DNA from: Allosaccharopolyspora coralli
GTDB lineage: Bacteria > Actinomycetota > Actinomycetes > Mycobacteriales > Pseudonocardiaceae
Length of the DNA: 64,000 nucleotides
Direction: 5' to 3'
Assembly (NCBI RefSeq): GCF_009664835.1
Contig: NZ_CP045929.1
Span: 434,001 to 498,000, forward strand
Shown here: piece after piece, positions 1-9,012 of the stretch
How the letters are laid out: every line of letters begins with the position of its first letter
How positions within the stretch are numbered: the stretch's first letter is position 1
The notes under the pieces: generated by a model
What the model was told of the DNA's origin: nothing
Database searches by the model: none
The model's input: only the letters and a program-made list of their open reading frames with translations
Program-made: the position numbers and the translations under genes

Positions 1-157
1 CGCGTCCGTTGGGGTGACGAGGCGGCGTGATCGTGCCGATTCGTGCTGGTGCGCGGGTAGATTGCCCTGGTTTGTGCCGTGACCGGCTCGGTCGTCGTAT
101 TGATCGGACCCGGTGCGCATGGTCAAATATGAAGGATTATTCGGTTCCCGGGGGAGC

Positions 158-3031
158 ATGGCACCGCAGGAGAGCTCGACCACCGCGCCGAGCACGGGCT
201 TCGACTTCCGAGTGCTCGGCCCGCTGGAAGTACTCCACGACGCCGAGCCCCAGCGGCTCGGGCGCCCCCGCGTGCGCGCGACGCTGGCCTGCCTGCTGCT
301 CGAACCGAACCAGGTCGTGTCGATGGACCGGATCATCGAGACGCTGTGGGGGGACGAACCACCGGCGAGCGCGCGCACGATCATCCACGGCTACATCTCC
401 CGCATTCGCAAGCTGTTCGCCGAGAAGGACGACGGCGCCCCGGACGACGTGCCCCAGGTCGTCACGCGCCCGCCCGGTTACCTGATCCGCCTCGACAGCG
501 ACCGAGTCGACGCGCATCGGGCGCGTGCGCTGGTCAACCACGCCCAGCACCTCGAACCGGAGGAACGGTCCCGCGTCCTCACGGACGCGCTCACGCTCTG
601 GCGCGGCCCCGTGCTGCAGGACATCGACTCCGAGCGCCTGCACCGCACGGTCGTGCCGAACCTCGACGAGCTGCGGCTGCTCGCGCTGGAAGAACGCATC
701 GACGCGGACCTGGCGTGTTCCCGGCATCAGAGCCTCGTCGTCGAACTGTCCACTGTGGTCGACGAGCATCCGTTGCGGGAACGGCTCGCCGGGCAGTTGA
801 TCCTGGCGCACTACCGTTCCGGTCACCGCGCCGAGGCGCAGGCGCGGTACCACGCTCTGCGCGAGAAGCTCTCCCACGAGCTCGGCATCGACCCGGGTCC
901 GGAGCTGCGCAAACTCTACGATCTGCTGCTGCGCGACGATGACTCGCTGCTCACCGGCGAGCAACGCAGGCAGGGATCGGCCGCGGCGCCTGCCCCCGCC
1001 GCCTACGTCGCTCGACCCGTACCCGCGGAACTGCCGCCCGCTCCCGCCGGATTCGTCGGTCGCCTCCCGGAGAGCGCCGCCCTCGACGCGATGGTCGAGC
1101 AGGACACCGGCACACCGAACCGGCTCGCGGTCCTGACCGGCACCGCAGGGGTGGGCAAGAGCGCCCTGGCGATCACGTGGTCGCACCGGGTGGCTCACCG
1201 GTTCCCCGACGGCCAGCTCTACGCCTCCCTGCGCGGATTCGACTCGGAACGGACTCCACTGTCTCCGGCCGAGGCGCTGACGAGCATCCTCAAGACGCTC
1301 GGGGTGGCGGCCGACGCGATCCCGGTCGGGCTCGACGACCGGGCCGCGCTGTACCGGTCGCTGCTGGCGGATCGCCGGGTCCTGGTGTTGCTCGACAACG
1401 CACGGGACTCCGAGCAGGTGCGGCTGCTGCTGCCTGCCGGAACCAAGTCGCTGGTGGTGATCACCAGCAGGCGCAGGCTCGACGGGCTGGTCGTCGGCAG
1501 TGGCGCGGAGGTCCTGCCGCTGGAGACGCTGAGCACCGACGTGGCCGTCGAGTTGCTCGACCGCGCCGGGATCCCCGGGCGATCGACGTCCGAACCCGCC
1601 GCGACCCGTCGGCTGGCCGAACTGTGCGGGGGGCTCCCGCTCGCGCTGCGGATCGCGGCAGCACGACTCGCCGTGAGTCCCGGCCGAGGAGCGGGCGATC
1701 TCGTGGACGAGCTCACCGACGAACGCGACCGGCTGCACGCTTTCGACGTCGAGGACGCCGACACCAGCGTGCGCCGTGCCTTCGACATCTCGTACCGCAG
1801 TCTGCACGCGACGCACGCGAGCACGTTCCGGATGCTGGGGCTGGTTCCTGGCCACACCTTCACCCCGCACGTCGTCGCGGCGTTGTGCGGTACCGAACCG
1901 GCCGGTGCCCGCCGGCGGCTGCGGGCGCTCGCGCTCGCGCACCTGGTCACCGAGCCCGAGCCGGACCGGTTCGGAATGCACGATCTGCTCCGGCTCTACG
2001 CACGGGACCTGGTGGCCGACGAACACCGCCCGGCCGCCGGTGACGAATCGGCGTTGCGGCGGCTCGTGCACTACTACATGGTCGTCGCCGACCGGGCGCG
2101 GCGGTTCCTCCGCCCGCCGCGCGACTCGCTGGATTTCACCGCCGACACCGAGACCGTCTCGCCGGTGATCGGCAGTCGCGCCCAAGCGCTGGAGTGGTTC
2201 GACGCGGAGTGGCCGAACCTGGTGGCCACGATCCGCGTGCTGAACGCGCGAGGGATGCACGAACTGTGCTGGCCGCTGGTGCGCTTGCAGTTCAACTACG
2301 TGATGGTGCGCTGCCCTTGGGAGGACTGGATCCAGATCTACACCGACGGTCTGGACTCGGCGCGAGCCGTCGACGACACCGTCGGCTCGCTGCTCATGTC
2401 CGCCGGGATCGGCGTGGCCTACTCCCGTTCGCAACGTCCGGCACAGGCGCTGCCGCACTACGCCGAGTCCTACCGGGGTGCTCTCGCCGGTGGCGACCCG
2501 GGCTGGCAGGCGATGGCGCAGGTCAACATGGGCGCGGTACTGGTGCGCCTGGAACGGTACGACGAGGCGCGCGGGTATTGCTGGGACGCGTTGCAGACCT
2601 ATCGCACGCTCGGTGACCGGTACCGCCAAGCCGGGGCGCTGAACAACCTCGCCCAGACCGAGCAGGCGGCCGGGCGTCGGGAGGAGGCGCTCTCGCATCT
2701 GGTGGAGGCCGAGGCGATGTGCCGCGAGGCCGACGACCTGGAGACGCTCGCCGTGGTGCTCAGCAACTGCGGCGAAGTCAGTCTCGATCTCGGGCGGGCA
2801 GCGGAGGCCGAGCGCTATCACCACGAAGCGCTCGACGTCGCGCTCCGGTGCGGTTCGGCGATGCGGCAGGCCTCGGCGTACGTGGGGCTGGGTGACGCGG
2901 CCACCGCACGGGGGGACCGTGCGGTGGCCCGGACGCGCTGGGAGACCGCACTCGGCATCCTCGAGACCGTGGCCTCGCGCAGGGCCGGTGAGGTCCACAA
3001 GCGACTCGATGAGTTCGTCGAGCACCACTGA
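158..3031 (+). CDS. AfsR/SARP-family transcriptional regulator (wHTH-BTAD-NB-ARC-TPR)
   Basis: This is a cytoplasmic transcriptional activator of the AfsR/SARP class (957 aa from this start). In order it has an OmpR-type winged helix (about residues 10-105, ending in a PPGYLI motif), a BTAD domain (to about 250), an NB-ARC ATPase with P-loop GTAGVGKS near residue 326, a Walker B-like RRVLVLLDNA near 406 and GLPLAL near 491, and C-terminal TPR-like repeats from about 740. AfsR-type proteins switch on secondary metabolism or stress genes in an ATP-dependent way; no biosynthetic cluster lies beside it here, so the target is unknown. The ATG at 158 was chosen because the conserved domain begins soon after it. 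In-frame starts at 113 (GTG) and 119 (ATG) are possible. Two strong hairpins follow the gene. Confidence 0.9.
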   Translation: MAPQESSTTAPSTGFDFRVLGPLEVLHDAEPQRLGRPRVRATLACLLLEPNQVVSMDRIIETLWGDEPPASARTIIHGYISRIRKLFAEKDDGAPDDVPQVVTRPPGYLIRLDSDRVDAHRARALVNHAQHLEPEERSRVLTDALTLWRGPVLQDIDSERLHRTVVPNLDELRLLALEERIDADLACSRHQSLVVELSTVVDEHPLRERLAGQLILAHYRSGHRAEAQARYHALREKLSHELGIDPGPELRKLYDLLLRDDDSLLTGEQRRQGSAAAPAPAAYVARPVPAELPPAPAGFVGRLPESAALDAMVEQDTGTPNRLAVLTGTAGVGKSALAITWSHRVAHRFPDGQLYASLRGFDSERTPLSPAEALTSILKTLGVAADAIPVGLDDRAALYRSLLADRRVLVLLDNARDSEQVRLLLPAGTKSLVVITSRRRLDGLVVGSGAEVLPLETLSTDVAVELLDRAGIPGRSTSEPAATRRLAELCGGLPLALRIAAARLAVSPGRGAGDLVDELTDERDRLHAFDVEDADTSVRRAFDISYRSLHATHASTFRMLGLVPGHTFTPHVVAALCGTEPAGARRRLRALALAHLVTEPEPDRFGMHDLLRLYARDLVADEHRPAAGDESALRRLVHYYMVVADRARRFLRPPRDSLDFTADTETVSPVIGSRAQALEWFDAEWPNLVATIRVLNARGMHELCWPLVRLQFNYVMVRCPWEDWIQIYTDGLDSARAVDDTVGSLLMSAGIGVAYSRSQRPAQALPHYAESYRGALAGGDPGWQAMAQVNMGAVLVRLERYDEARGYCWDALQTYRTLGDRYRQAGALNNLAQTEQAAGRREEALSHLVEAEAMCREADDLETLAVVLSNCGEVSLDLGRAAEAERYHHEALDVALRCGSAMRQASAYVGLGDAATARGDRAVARTRWETALGILETVASRRAGEVHKRLDEFVEHH

Positions 3032-3170
3032 CCAGCGACGCGACAGGCGTGTAGCGGACGTTTAGCGGTCGTCTAGCCCGGTGTGGAACCGTGATCATCG
3101 GTGCGGGTCGACCGTGCGTGACGTGCACCTGGGCGGCCTGGGGGAGTCCGAGGGGGGAACCGTCGCCCGG

Positions 3171-3214
3171 CCGTCCCGGCCTGTCGTCGCGTGGATGAGC
3201 GCAGGCCGGGACGG
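3171..3214. terminator. Hairpin between convergent genes
   Basis: A perfect 13-bp inverted repeat (CCGTCCCGGCCTG and its complement) with an 18-nt loop lies 140 bp after the AfsR-type gene and upstream of the second hairpin. It has no T-run, which is usual for high-GC actinobacteria. Its place between convergent genes suggests transcription termination. Confidence 0.5.
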
Positions 3215-3264
3215 ACCGCCGGGACGCGGTCGGTCGTGACCGCGCCCCGCACGGATGTGGGGGT

Positions 3265-3300
3265 GAGTGCGGGCCTCCGCGTCGCCGGAGGTCCGCACTC
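3265..3300. terminator. Bidirectional terminator hairpin
   Basis: A 15-bp stem (GAGTGCGGGCCTCCG pairing with 3286-3300, one G-U wobble) closes a 6-nt loop. It lies 15 bp beyond the stop codon of the minus-strand esterase and downstream of the plus-strand regulator, so it can serve both convergent genes. Confidence 0.65.
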
Positions 3301-3315
3301 GTCCGTCCGTCGTCC

Positions 3316-4116
3316 TCACCGACCCTCGCTGCCCGGCACGAGTTCTCGCAGGTCGGGACGCTTGGGGCGGCGCCCGTCGCCGGAGGACCGGCCCTGCAAC
3401 CGGCGGCCGATCCACGGCGCGAGATGGTGCCGCACCCAGTGCAGGTCTCCGGCGCGCTGCACCTGCCAGGTCTGCTCGCGCCCTGGCGGCAGCGGTTCGC
3501 GCCAGTCCGCGTCGACGGGCACGCCGAGCGCCTCGCACGCGCGCAGCGCGACCCGGCGATGTCCCTCCGGCGCCAGATGCAGGCGGTCGTCGCTCCACGC
3601 CCGGGAATCCTGCAGGACGGGCATCGACCAGAGATCCAGCACGAGACAGCCGTGGTGTGCGGCGATCGCGTGCACGTGCGAGTTGTAGGTCCCGACGCGT
3701 CCGCGGACCCGGCGCATCACCGGGCGCTCGCGCGGGTCGAACCCGGTGCCGACGAGCACCTGCGCACCGGACGCCCGAAGTGTCGCGACCGCATGGTCGA
3801 GTTGGGCCGCGAGAGCATCCGGGTCGCCGCTCGGACGGATGAGATCGTTGCCACCCGCCGTGAGCGCGACCACGTCCGGCTCGGCCGAGACGGCGCGCGG
3901 CACCTGGTCCTCGATCACCTGGTGCAGGAGTTTGCCGCGTACGGCGAGGTTGGCGTACCGGAACCCGCTCGTTCCGGCGTCGAGCCGCTCGGCGAGCCGG
4001 TCCGCCCAACCGCGCACGCCACCGTCCGGGCCCGGATCGTCCATTCCCTCGGTGAAGCTGTCGCCCAGCGCGACCAAGCTCCGCCAGGGGTGCTCCGGAA
4101 CTCCGTTCCTGCGCAT
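3316..4116 (-). CDS. SGNH/GDSL-family lipase/esterase
   Basis: This is a predicted serine esterase of the SGNH superfamily (266 aa). Block I is ALGDSFTEG with nucleophile Ser20, the block III Asn/Gly region reads AGGND near residue 90, and the block V DxxH-like DRLHLAPEGH lies near residue 185. No signal peptide is evident, so it is probably cytoplasmic; the substrate cannot be told from sequence. The reading frame extends upstream to 4356, but the start at 4116 has a clear ribosome-binding site (GAGAGGAC, 7-8 nt away) and places the GDSL block at the usual distance from the N-terminus. It is convergent with the AfsR-type regulator and shares its terminator region. Confidence 0.88.
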   Translation of the reverse strand: MRRNGVPEHPWRSLVALGDSFTEGMDDPGPDGGVRGWADRLAERLDAGTSGFRYANLAVRGKLLHQVIEDQVPRAVSAEPDVVALTAGGNDLIRPSGDPDALAAQLDHAVATLRASGAQVLVGTGFDPRERPVMRRVRGRVGTYNSHVHAIAAHHGCLVLDLWSMPVLQDSRAWSDDRLHLAPEGHRRVALRACEALGVPVDADWREPLPPGREQTWQVQRAGDLHWVRHHLAPWIGRRLQGRSSGDGRRPKRPDLRELVPGSEGR

Positions 4117-4682
4117 CGTCGGTGTCCTCTCGCCGTGAACCACCGACCGCGGCGGCCGCAATCCGGTGCCGCGATCTCCGGTCACCCTGGCGAAGCGTCG
4201 TCGACCTACGCCACCGTCGGTTACGGTCGCGTCGGTTCCGCGCACGGCACCGAGATCGTCGGCGAGGGCGCGTCGTCGCAGCGTGACGAGGCCGTTCTCG
4301 ATGTGCGCATGCTGATCGTGCGCCCGGCAGCGGCGACCTACCGTGACCAACGGCACGAACGGACGTCGTTTTCCCGCTGTGGCGGAAAACCACCGCTGAG
4401 CAGCGTCTCCGCTCGGGCCGCGGGAGGATCCCGCAAAACGGCGATCACCGCGGCGGGCTCCTGCTAGTGTCCTTCGGCGGTAGCAACAGCAATCATGGGG
4501 TCACGACCCGGTGATGGCGCGAGTCACGGTGCCCCGAACACCGCACGCCACGATCGGGTCGAGTGGGGAACGGCGACATGCTCGCGCACGTCGGAACCGG
4601 GACACCGGGCGGCACGCCCGGCCACGGGAGAACGGCGGCTCACGTCCACCGTGACGGGGTCGCCGAGGAAGGATCAGGGGGA
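4117..4682. other. Divergent intergenic region, no gene recognised
   Basis: The 566 bp between the divergent esterase and the proline-rich gene hold only short frames with poor coding character. A small hairpin with GTTTTCC / GGAAAAC arms lies at about 4368-4390. Both promoters should lie here, but I cannot assign -35/-10 boxes with confidence. Confidence 0.4.
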
Positions 4683-6397
4683 GTGGTGACGTCACCGCAG
4701 CATCCGGGGCGGCCGAGCAGGCACGTCGTCGGCCCCGGGGATGTCTCGCGTGGACCGGAGCAGCGTCCCGACGAGTCTGTCCCGCCGGACGGACGGCGCG
4801 CGGCGGCGGGCGGTGCACCCGGCGCAGGACAGGGCAACGGGCTCCTGCCGAAGCCCCCGGCTCCCCAGAGCAACGGGATTCCGTCGGACAACGGCGTGCC
4901 CCCGAGCCCGTCGCTGCCGCCGAACCCTGCGACTCCGCCCAGCAACGGCGTGCCGCCGAACGCCGGCTCGCCGGCGCCTCCCCGTCCCGTCGCCCCTGCG
5001 GCGCCGCGCGCCTTCGATCTGCGCTCGGAGTTCGCGGCGCTCGCCGTCGAGAGCGACCCGTTCGTCTTCTGGGACCGCGCCGAGAGTCTGAACCCACGCT
5101 TCGACGCCGAACAAGCCCGTTCCGCTCGGCCTGCGGGGCGTGGCGAGCCGGTGCGGCCCGAGGCCTCCGCGCCGGTGTCGCTCCTGTCGGGCGACCTCGG
5201 CGCCGAAGCGCCGCGACGCAACGGCGTCCCGATGGCCCATGGCGAACTGCTCGTACCTCCGCCCGCCGACCAGCCAGGAGCAGTCCCGGATCGGACTGGT
5301 CAGCGCCACGACATCGCAGGGGCACTGCCGGTTCCGTCCGAGATGCCCGAGACGTCACGCGAGACAGCCGAAAGGCCCGGACAGGAGTCTGGCTCCGAGG
5401 TCGGTCGGTCCGAGACCGGGGCCGAGTCTTCGCTGCCGGAGGTGCCGCGTTTCGGCGGTATGACCGGCCCGCCCCCGAAACCGCGCAGTGCGCGATCCAC
5501 CGAGCCGGGCCCGGAAGCGAACCAGAAAAGGCCTGCTCCACCCGACTTCCCTGTGGCGCAGGGCGCTGGCGAGCCGGGGTCGTCCGGGGCGCCGGGACCG
5601 AGCCACGACGAGTCGCGTCCGCAGCCTCCCGGCGGTTCCTCCGCACCGACCGGCCCGCCGCCGAGCCCGGCGGACGGGCCTGCACACCCGCCGGCCGGGC
5701 GCCGCGACGCGGCGAAGCCCGGACGGAACGGGCCCGGACCGAACGGGCCGCTCCCGCCACATCCGGGCCCCGCCGCGGAGGGACCGCCGCGACCTCCGGC
5801 GTCCACAACGGACATGGCTCCGCCGCCAGGCCCGCCCCCGCCGCCGGGCGGACCGAACGGACGGCCACCGAACTTTGCCGGCCCGCCGCCCGGTGGCCGC
5901 CGCCCGGTGGCCCGCCGCCCGGTGGCCCGCCGCGCGCGGCCCCGCCAGGCGCCGCGCCCCCCGTTCCGCGGGGCCCCGCACGTCCGCCGCTGCCACCTCA
6001 AGCCCCTGGGCCGCCTCCGCAGCACCCGCCCCAACAGCTCCCGGAGCAGCAGGAAGAGCAGGCGACGTCCAAACCGGTGCCTGCTCCGAAACCACTGGCT
6101 TACCAGCCGCGCGACGACGGCGGCTTCGGCCCCAAGGGCTCCGGTTCGTGGGGCTCGGGCGGTACCCGCAGCAGGCGCCAGGGACGGAATTCCGCCCTGG
6201 CCGGGGACGAGGTGACCGAGGCCGACGCGCGCGGCCACGAGTTCAGCACCGGTGGGTACCGGCCGGAGGAAGGCACCGGCAAGGGGCCGCAGTTCCTCGT
6301 GGAGGCCGACGACGTCTACGACGAGGAGTACGGCGAGAGCAGACTCGTGGCCCCACCGGTGTTGGGCGAGGCGCCCCCGAGCTTCCGGGACTTCTGA
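4683..6397 (+). CDS. Proline-rich ESX-associated-type protein, interrupted by a frameshift
   Basis: This is a hydrophilic Pro/Gly/Ala-rich protein with no recognised catalytic domain. From GTG 4683 (AAGGA-type ribosome-binding site just upstream) the frame runs to a stop at 6215, but from about 5897 that frame becomes Arg-rich and unnatural. Meanwhile another frame continues the PPPGGPPPGG pattern, passes through a natural-looking C-terminus (KPLAYQPRDDGG to PPSFRDF) and stops at 6395-6397. The break lies in a 15-bp repeat (CCCGCCGCCCGGTGG): the unit at 5897-5910 has 14 bases. Restoring one C rejoins the frames into about 571 aa. The stop overlaps the espG start (TGATG), so the two are translationally coupled. 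Genes beside espG often encode PPE or other ESX substrates, but I do not see a clear PPE domain. Confidence 0.6.
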
Positions 6398-7116
6398 TGG
6401 TGGACACGATCACGCTGTCGATCCCGGCGGTGGACGTACTCGGCGAGCACCTCGACCTCAACCTCCGGCAGTTCCCGTTCGAGATCCCCCGGCCCGCCGA
6501 CGATCAGGAACGGGAGCGGGTGGCCGTGCTCGTGCGCGACGAGCTCGAAACCGCGGGGCTCACCCGGTCCGGGCGTCCCGAACCCGAGCTCGAGGACGCG
6601 CTCTACCTGCTGTGCAGCTCGGAGGTCGCGATCGCGGTCTCCGGGCTGCTCGACGTCCGCACCGGACACCGGCTCGCGGCGCGGGTCGTGGCCACCGGGG
6701 AGGTCGGTGTCCTCGGCCTGCTCGACCGGGGGAACCTGCGGCTGAACTTCCTCGCGCCGGACGAGCTGCCTTCCGCCGCCGTGGGCCTGTTGCCGGACGC
6801 CCCGGCCGGCAGCGGCAGTGCCGTCTCGGCCCCGCTGGCCCGTCCCGGTGAGCCCACCGGCGAGGCCTCGGCGGATCTCGCGGCGCTCACCTCCCGGCCC
6901 AAGTTCCGCGTCGGCCAGTTCGGCGTCTCCGCCGGGGGCAGACGCGGCCAGCGGTCCCGGCTGCCCGGCCTCACCTGGTTCGACACCGACCGGGGCCGGT
7001 ACTCGATGAGCACTGAGCCGCGCCCCGACGGGCAGTACCTGGTCGCCGCCCCCGCCGATGGCGCGCGGCTCGTCGGGCTCCTCGGGTCGATGCTCACGCT
7101 CGCACAGGGGCGGTGA
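6397..7116 (+). CDS. EspG-family ESX secretion-associated protein
   Basis: This 239-aa protein fits the EspG family (PF14011-type), cytosolic chaperones that in mycobacteria bind PE/PPE substrates before type VII secretion. The N-terminus (LSIPAVDVLGEHLDLNLRQ, then PFEIPRPADD) matches the usual EspG opening, and length and overall character fit. The ATG overlaps the upstream stop (TGATG), so the proline-rich protein is the likely partner. No EccC, EccD or WXG100 genes are in the window, so this is an orphan pair remote from an ESX core locus. Family assignment is from sequence character; substrate binding is inferred from mycobacterial EspG. Confidence 0.72.
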   Translation: MVDTITLSIPAVDVLGEHLDLNLRQFPFEIPRPADDQERERVAVLVRDELETAGLTRSGRPEPELEDALYLLCSSEVAIAVSGLLDVRTGHRLAARVVATGEVGVLGLLDRGNLRLNFLAPDELPSAAVGLLPDAPAGSGSAVSAPLARPGEPTGEASADLAALTSRPKFRVGQFGVSAGGRRGQRSRLPGLTWFDTDRGRYSMSTEPRPDGQYLVAAPADGARLVGLLGSMLTLAQGR

Positions 7117-7227
7117 GGGATTCCTCGCACCGGGTGTGGGGTGACGCCGCGATATCAGGCAGGCTGTGGTTGTACCTGACCGAGGAGTCCGCCCGATGCC
7201 CCACCGACGAATGACCGTGGTGCGTTC

Positions 7228-7887
7228 ATGAGCGCGCAGCGGTCGAGCCAGGTCGCGCCGGGTGAACCGGAGTCGCTGACGACGCTGCTCGGCGGCCGGA
7301 CCAGTGCGATCGACGCCAGCCTGCCACCGGTCGCGTTCGGGCTGGCGTGGTGGCTGTCCGGGCAGTCGGTCCTGGTCGCAGGCGTGGCCGCCGTCCTCGT
7401 CGGGTTGATCCTCGCGGTGTGGCGGCTCGTCAGGGGAGCGCGACCGGCGGCGGTGCTGGTGAGCCTGCTCGCCGTGCTCGTCGGGGCGGTGATCGCCGTT
7501 CGCACCGGGCAGGCCGTGGACTTCTTCCTGGTCAGGTTGTTGAGCAACGCGGCCAGTGCCGTCGCCTTCGCGGTGAGCGTCGCGGTCCGGTGGCCGCTGC
7601 TCGGCGTCGTCGTCGGCACGGTCCTGCGGCAACGCACCCGGTGGCGGCGGGATCCGGCGCTGCTGCGCGCCTACGGACGTGCCAGCTGGGTGTGGGTCGG
7701 CCAGTACTTGGTGCGGCTCGTCGTGTTCATCCCGCTGTGGGCGGCGAACTCGGTGCTCGGGTTGACCGTCGCGCAGGTCGTGCTGACCTGGCCGCTCGTG
7801 GCGTTGTGCATCGCCGTGAGCTGGTGGGTGCTGCGCCGCTCGCTGCCTGCCGAGCATCCCGGCATCCGGCATCCGCAGGTCGACTGA
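7228..7887 (+). CDS. DUF3159-family integral membrane protein
   Basis: This is a 219-aa multi-pass membrane protein matching the actinobacterial DUF3159 family. It opens with a short polar stretch ending in TTLLGGRTSAID, followed by about five or six hydrophobic segments (for example PPVAFGLAWWLSG and AAVLVSLLAVLVGAVIAV) and a short polar C-terminus. Function is unknown; in other actinobacteria the family is often linked to DUF3710 and other conserved housekeeping genes. The ATG at 7228 has no strong ribosome-binding site, and an upstream in-frame stop excludes a longer protein from the nearby GTG. The next gene starts 15 bp downstream, which suggests co-transcription. Confidence 0.78.
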   Translation: MSAQRSSQVAPGEPESLTTLLGGRTSAIDASLPPVAFGLAWWLSGQSVLVAGVAAVLVGLILAVWRLVRGARPAAVLVSLLAVLVGAVIAVRTGQAVDFFLVRLLSNAASAVAFAVSVAVRWPLLGVVVGTVLRQRTRWRRDPALLRAYGRASWVWVGQYLVRLVVFIPLWAANSVLGLTVAQVVLTWPLVALCIAVSWWVLRRSLPAEHPGIRHPQVD

Positions 7888-7901
7888 AACAACGGTGGAA
7901 C

Positions 7902-8840
7902 GTGTCCCTGTCTTCCGCAACGACGCTGGTGCTCGGCCTCGACGTCGGAGGCACGTCGAGTCGCGCGGTACTCGCGGATCTCGCGGGCACGACCCTCGGT
8001 GAGGGCCGGGCGGACGGTGGGAACCCGAACTCGCATCCGCCCGAACGAGCCGCGCAGCAGGTGACGGCGGCGGCGCGCGAAGCACTCGGCGACACCGAAC
8101 CGCACCGGATCGCGCGCACGGTCGTCGGCATGGCCGGGGTGAGCAAACTCAGCGACCCGACCGTGGCGGCGGTGTTCCGGAAGGCGTGGTCGGACCTCGG
8201 CATCGTGTGCCCGGTCCGGACCGTCAACGACGGCGAGGTCGCGTTCGCTGCGGGAACGTCGGAGCCCGACGGCACGGTGCTCATCGCCGGCACGGGTGCG
8301 ATCGCCGGGCAGATCCGGGACCACGAGCAGGACCGCGTCGCCGGGGGGTACGGGTGGTTGCTCGGTGACGAGGGCTCGGCCTACTGGCTCGGGCGGGAAG
8401 CGGTGCGCACGACCTTGCAGGCGCTCGACCGAGGTGACGATCTCGGTGTGCTCGGCGCAGGCGTGGTCGACTCGCTCGTCGACGAATCCGCGGAGTCGGT
8501 CCGCAAAGCGCTCATCACCGGGGCGAACGCGGGCGCGCCGATCGAACTCGCCACCTTGGCGCCGCTGGTGACGACGGCTGTGGACAACGCAGACCCGATC
8601 GCGGTCGACATCGTGCGCCGGGGTGCGCAGCACCTGGTCGACACGGCTCGAACGCTGCGTGGAGCGGAGGACACGACGCCGATCGTGCTCGCGGGCAGTC
8701 TGGTCGCGTCAGGCAATCCGGTCGGGGACGCGTTGCGTACCGAACTCGCCAACCGGTGCCCCCGCGCCCCGTTGCACGTCGCGGGCCCGGGAGCGTCCGG
8801 CGCCGCATGGCTCGCCGCGCGCGCCGTGCGCACCCCTTGA
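7902..8840 (+). CDS. BadF/BadG/BcrA/BcrD-type ATPase, probable N-acetylglucosamine kinase
   Basis: This is a 312-aa sugar kinase-like protein of the ASKHA fold. Visible motifs are the phosphate-1 loop LGLDVGGTSSRAV at the N-terminus, a connect-1 region VVGMAGVS, the phosphate-2-like VLIAGTGAIAG near residue 128, and GYGWLLGDEGSAYWLG, characteristic of the GlcNAc kinase branch. The predicted reaction is ATP-dependent phosphorylation of GlcNAc to GlcNAc-6-P in the cytosol. The next operon is a SIS-domain sugar-phosphate enzyme with a DasR-like regulator, and a GH84 hexosaminidase lies 30 kb away, so an aminosugar role is consistent. GTG 7902 is preceded by GGTGGA. Glucosamine or another sugar is possible as substrate. 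Confidence 0.82.
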   Translation: MSLSSATTLVLGLDVGGTSSRAVLADLAGTTLGEGRADGGNPNSHPPERAAQQVTAAAREALGDTEPHRIARTVVGMAGVSKLSDPTVAAVFRKAWSDLGIVCPVRTVNDGEVAFAAGTSEPDGTVLIAGTGAIAGQIRDHEQDRVAGGYGWLLGDEGSAYWLGREAVRTTLQALDRGDDLGVLGAGVVDSLVDESAESVRKALITGANAGAPIELATLAPLVTTAVDNADPIAVDIVRRGAQHLVDTARTLRGAEDTTPIVLAGSLVASGNPVGDALRTELANRCPRAPLHVAGPGASGAAWLAARAVRTP

Positions 8841-8890
8841 GGCGAACGGCACTTTCGCCTCGTGTGGTGAGGCGAAAGTGCCGTTCGCTC
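8839..8890. repeat. GCGAACGGCAC inverted repeat, copy 1
   Basis: Two reverse-complementary arms (AGGCGAACGGCACTTTCGCC and its complement) lie about 7 nt apart, immediately after the kinase stop codon. Each arm is also partly self-complementary (AGGCGA/TCGCCT), so alternative folds exist. The position between convergent genes suits a terminator. The same element recurs at 8947, 20140, 44564 and 44631. Confidence 0.75.
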
Positions 8891-8946
8891 CAGCTCGGGT
8901 GTGGTTCAGCGGGTGTGGGTCGTTGAGCGAGTGCGCCGATCCGGTT

Positions 8947-8997
8947 GAGGCGAACGGCACTTTCGCCTCGTGTGGTGGGGCGAAAGTGCCGTTCGCT
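8947..8997. repeat. GCGAACGGCAC inverted repeat, copy 2
   Basis: This second, nearly identical copy lies 57 bp after copy 1 and just beyond the end of the minus-strand SIS gene. The pair of hairpins separates the two convergent genes, one next to each stop codon. Confidence 0.75.
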
Positions 8998-9012
8998 TCA
9001 GCTCGACCGGGG

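Noticed and set aside
137..3028. Long open frame on the minus strand antisense to the AfsR-type gene
   Set aside because: Its composition is Arg/His/Gln-rich and it contains no domain, while the plus-strand frame has clear conserved motifs. It is a by-product of high GC content.
4495..4689. 64-codon frame upstream of the proline-rich gene
   Set aside because: No ribosome-binding site, atypical composition, and it overlaps the start region of the next gene in another frame.
8839..8997. CRISPR array
   Set aside because: The repeated units are long inverted repeats at gene ends, in pairs, without regularly spaced unique spacers or cas genes.
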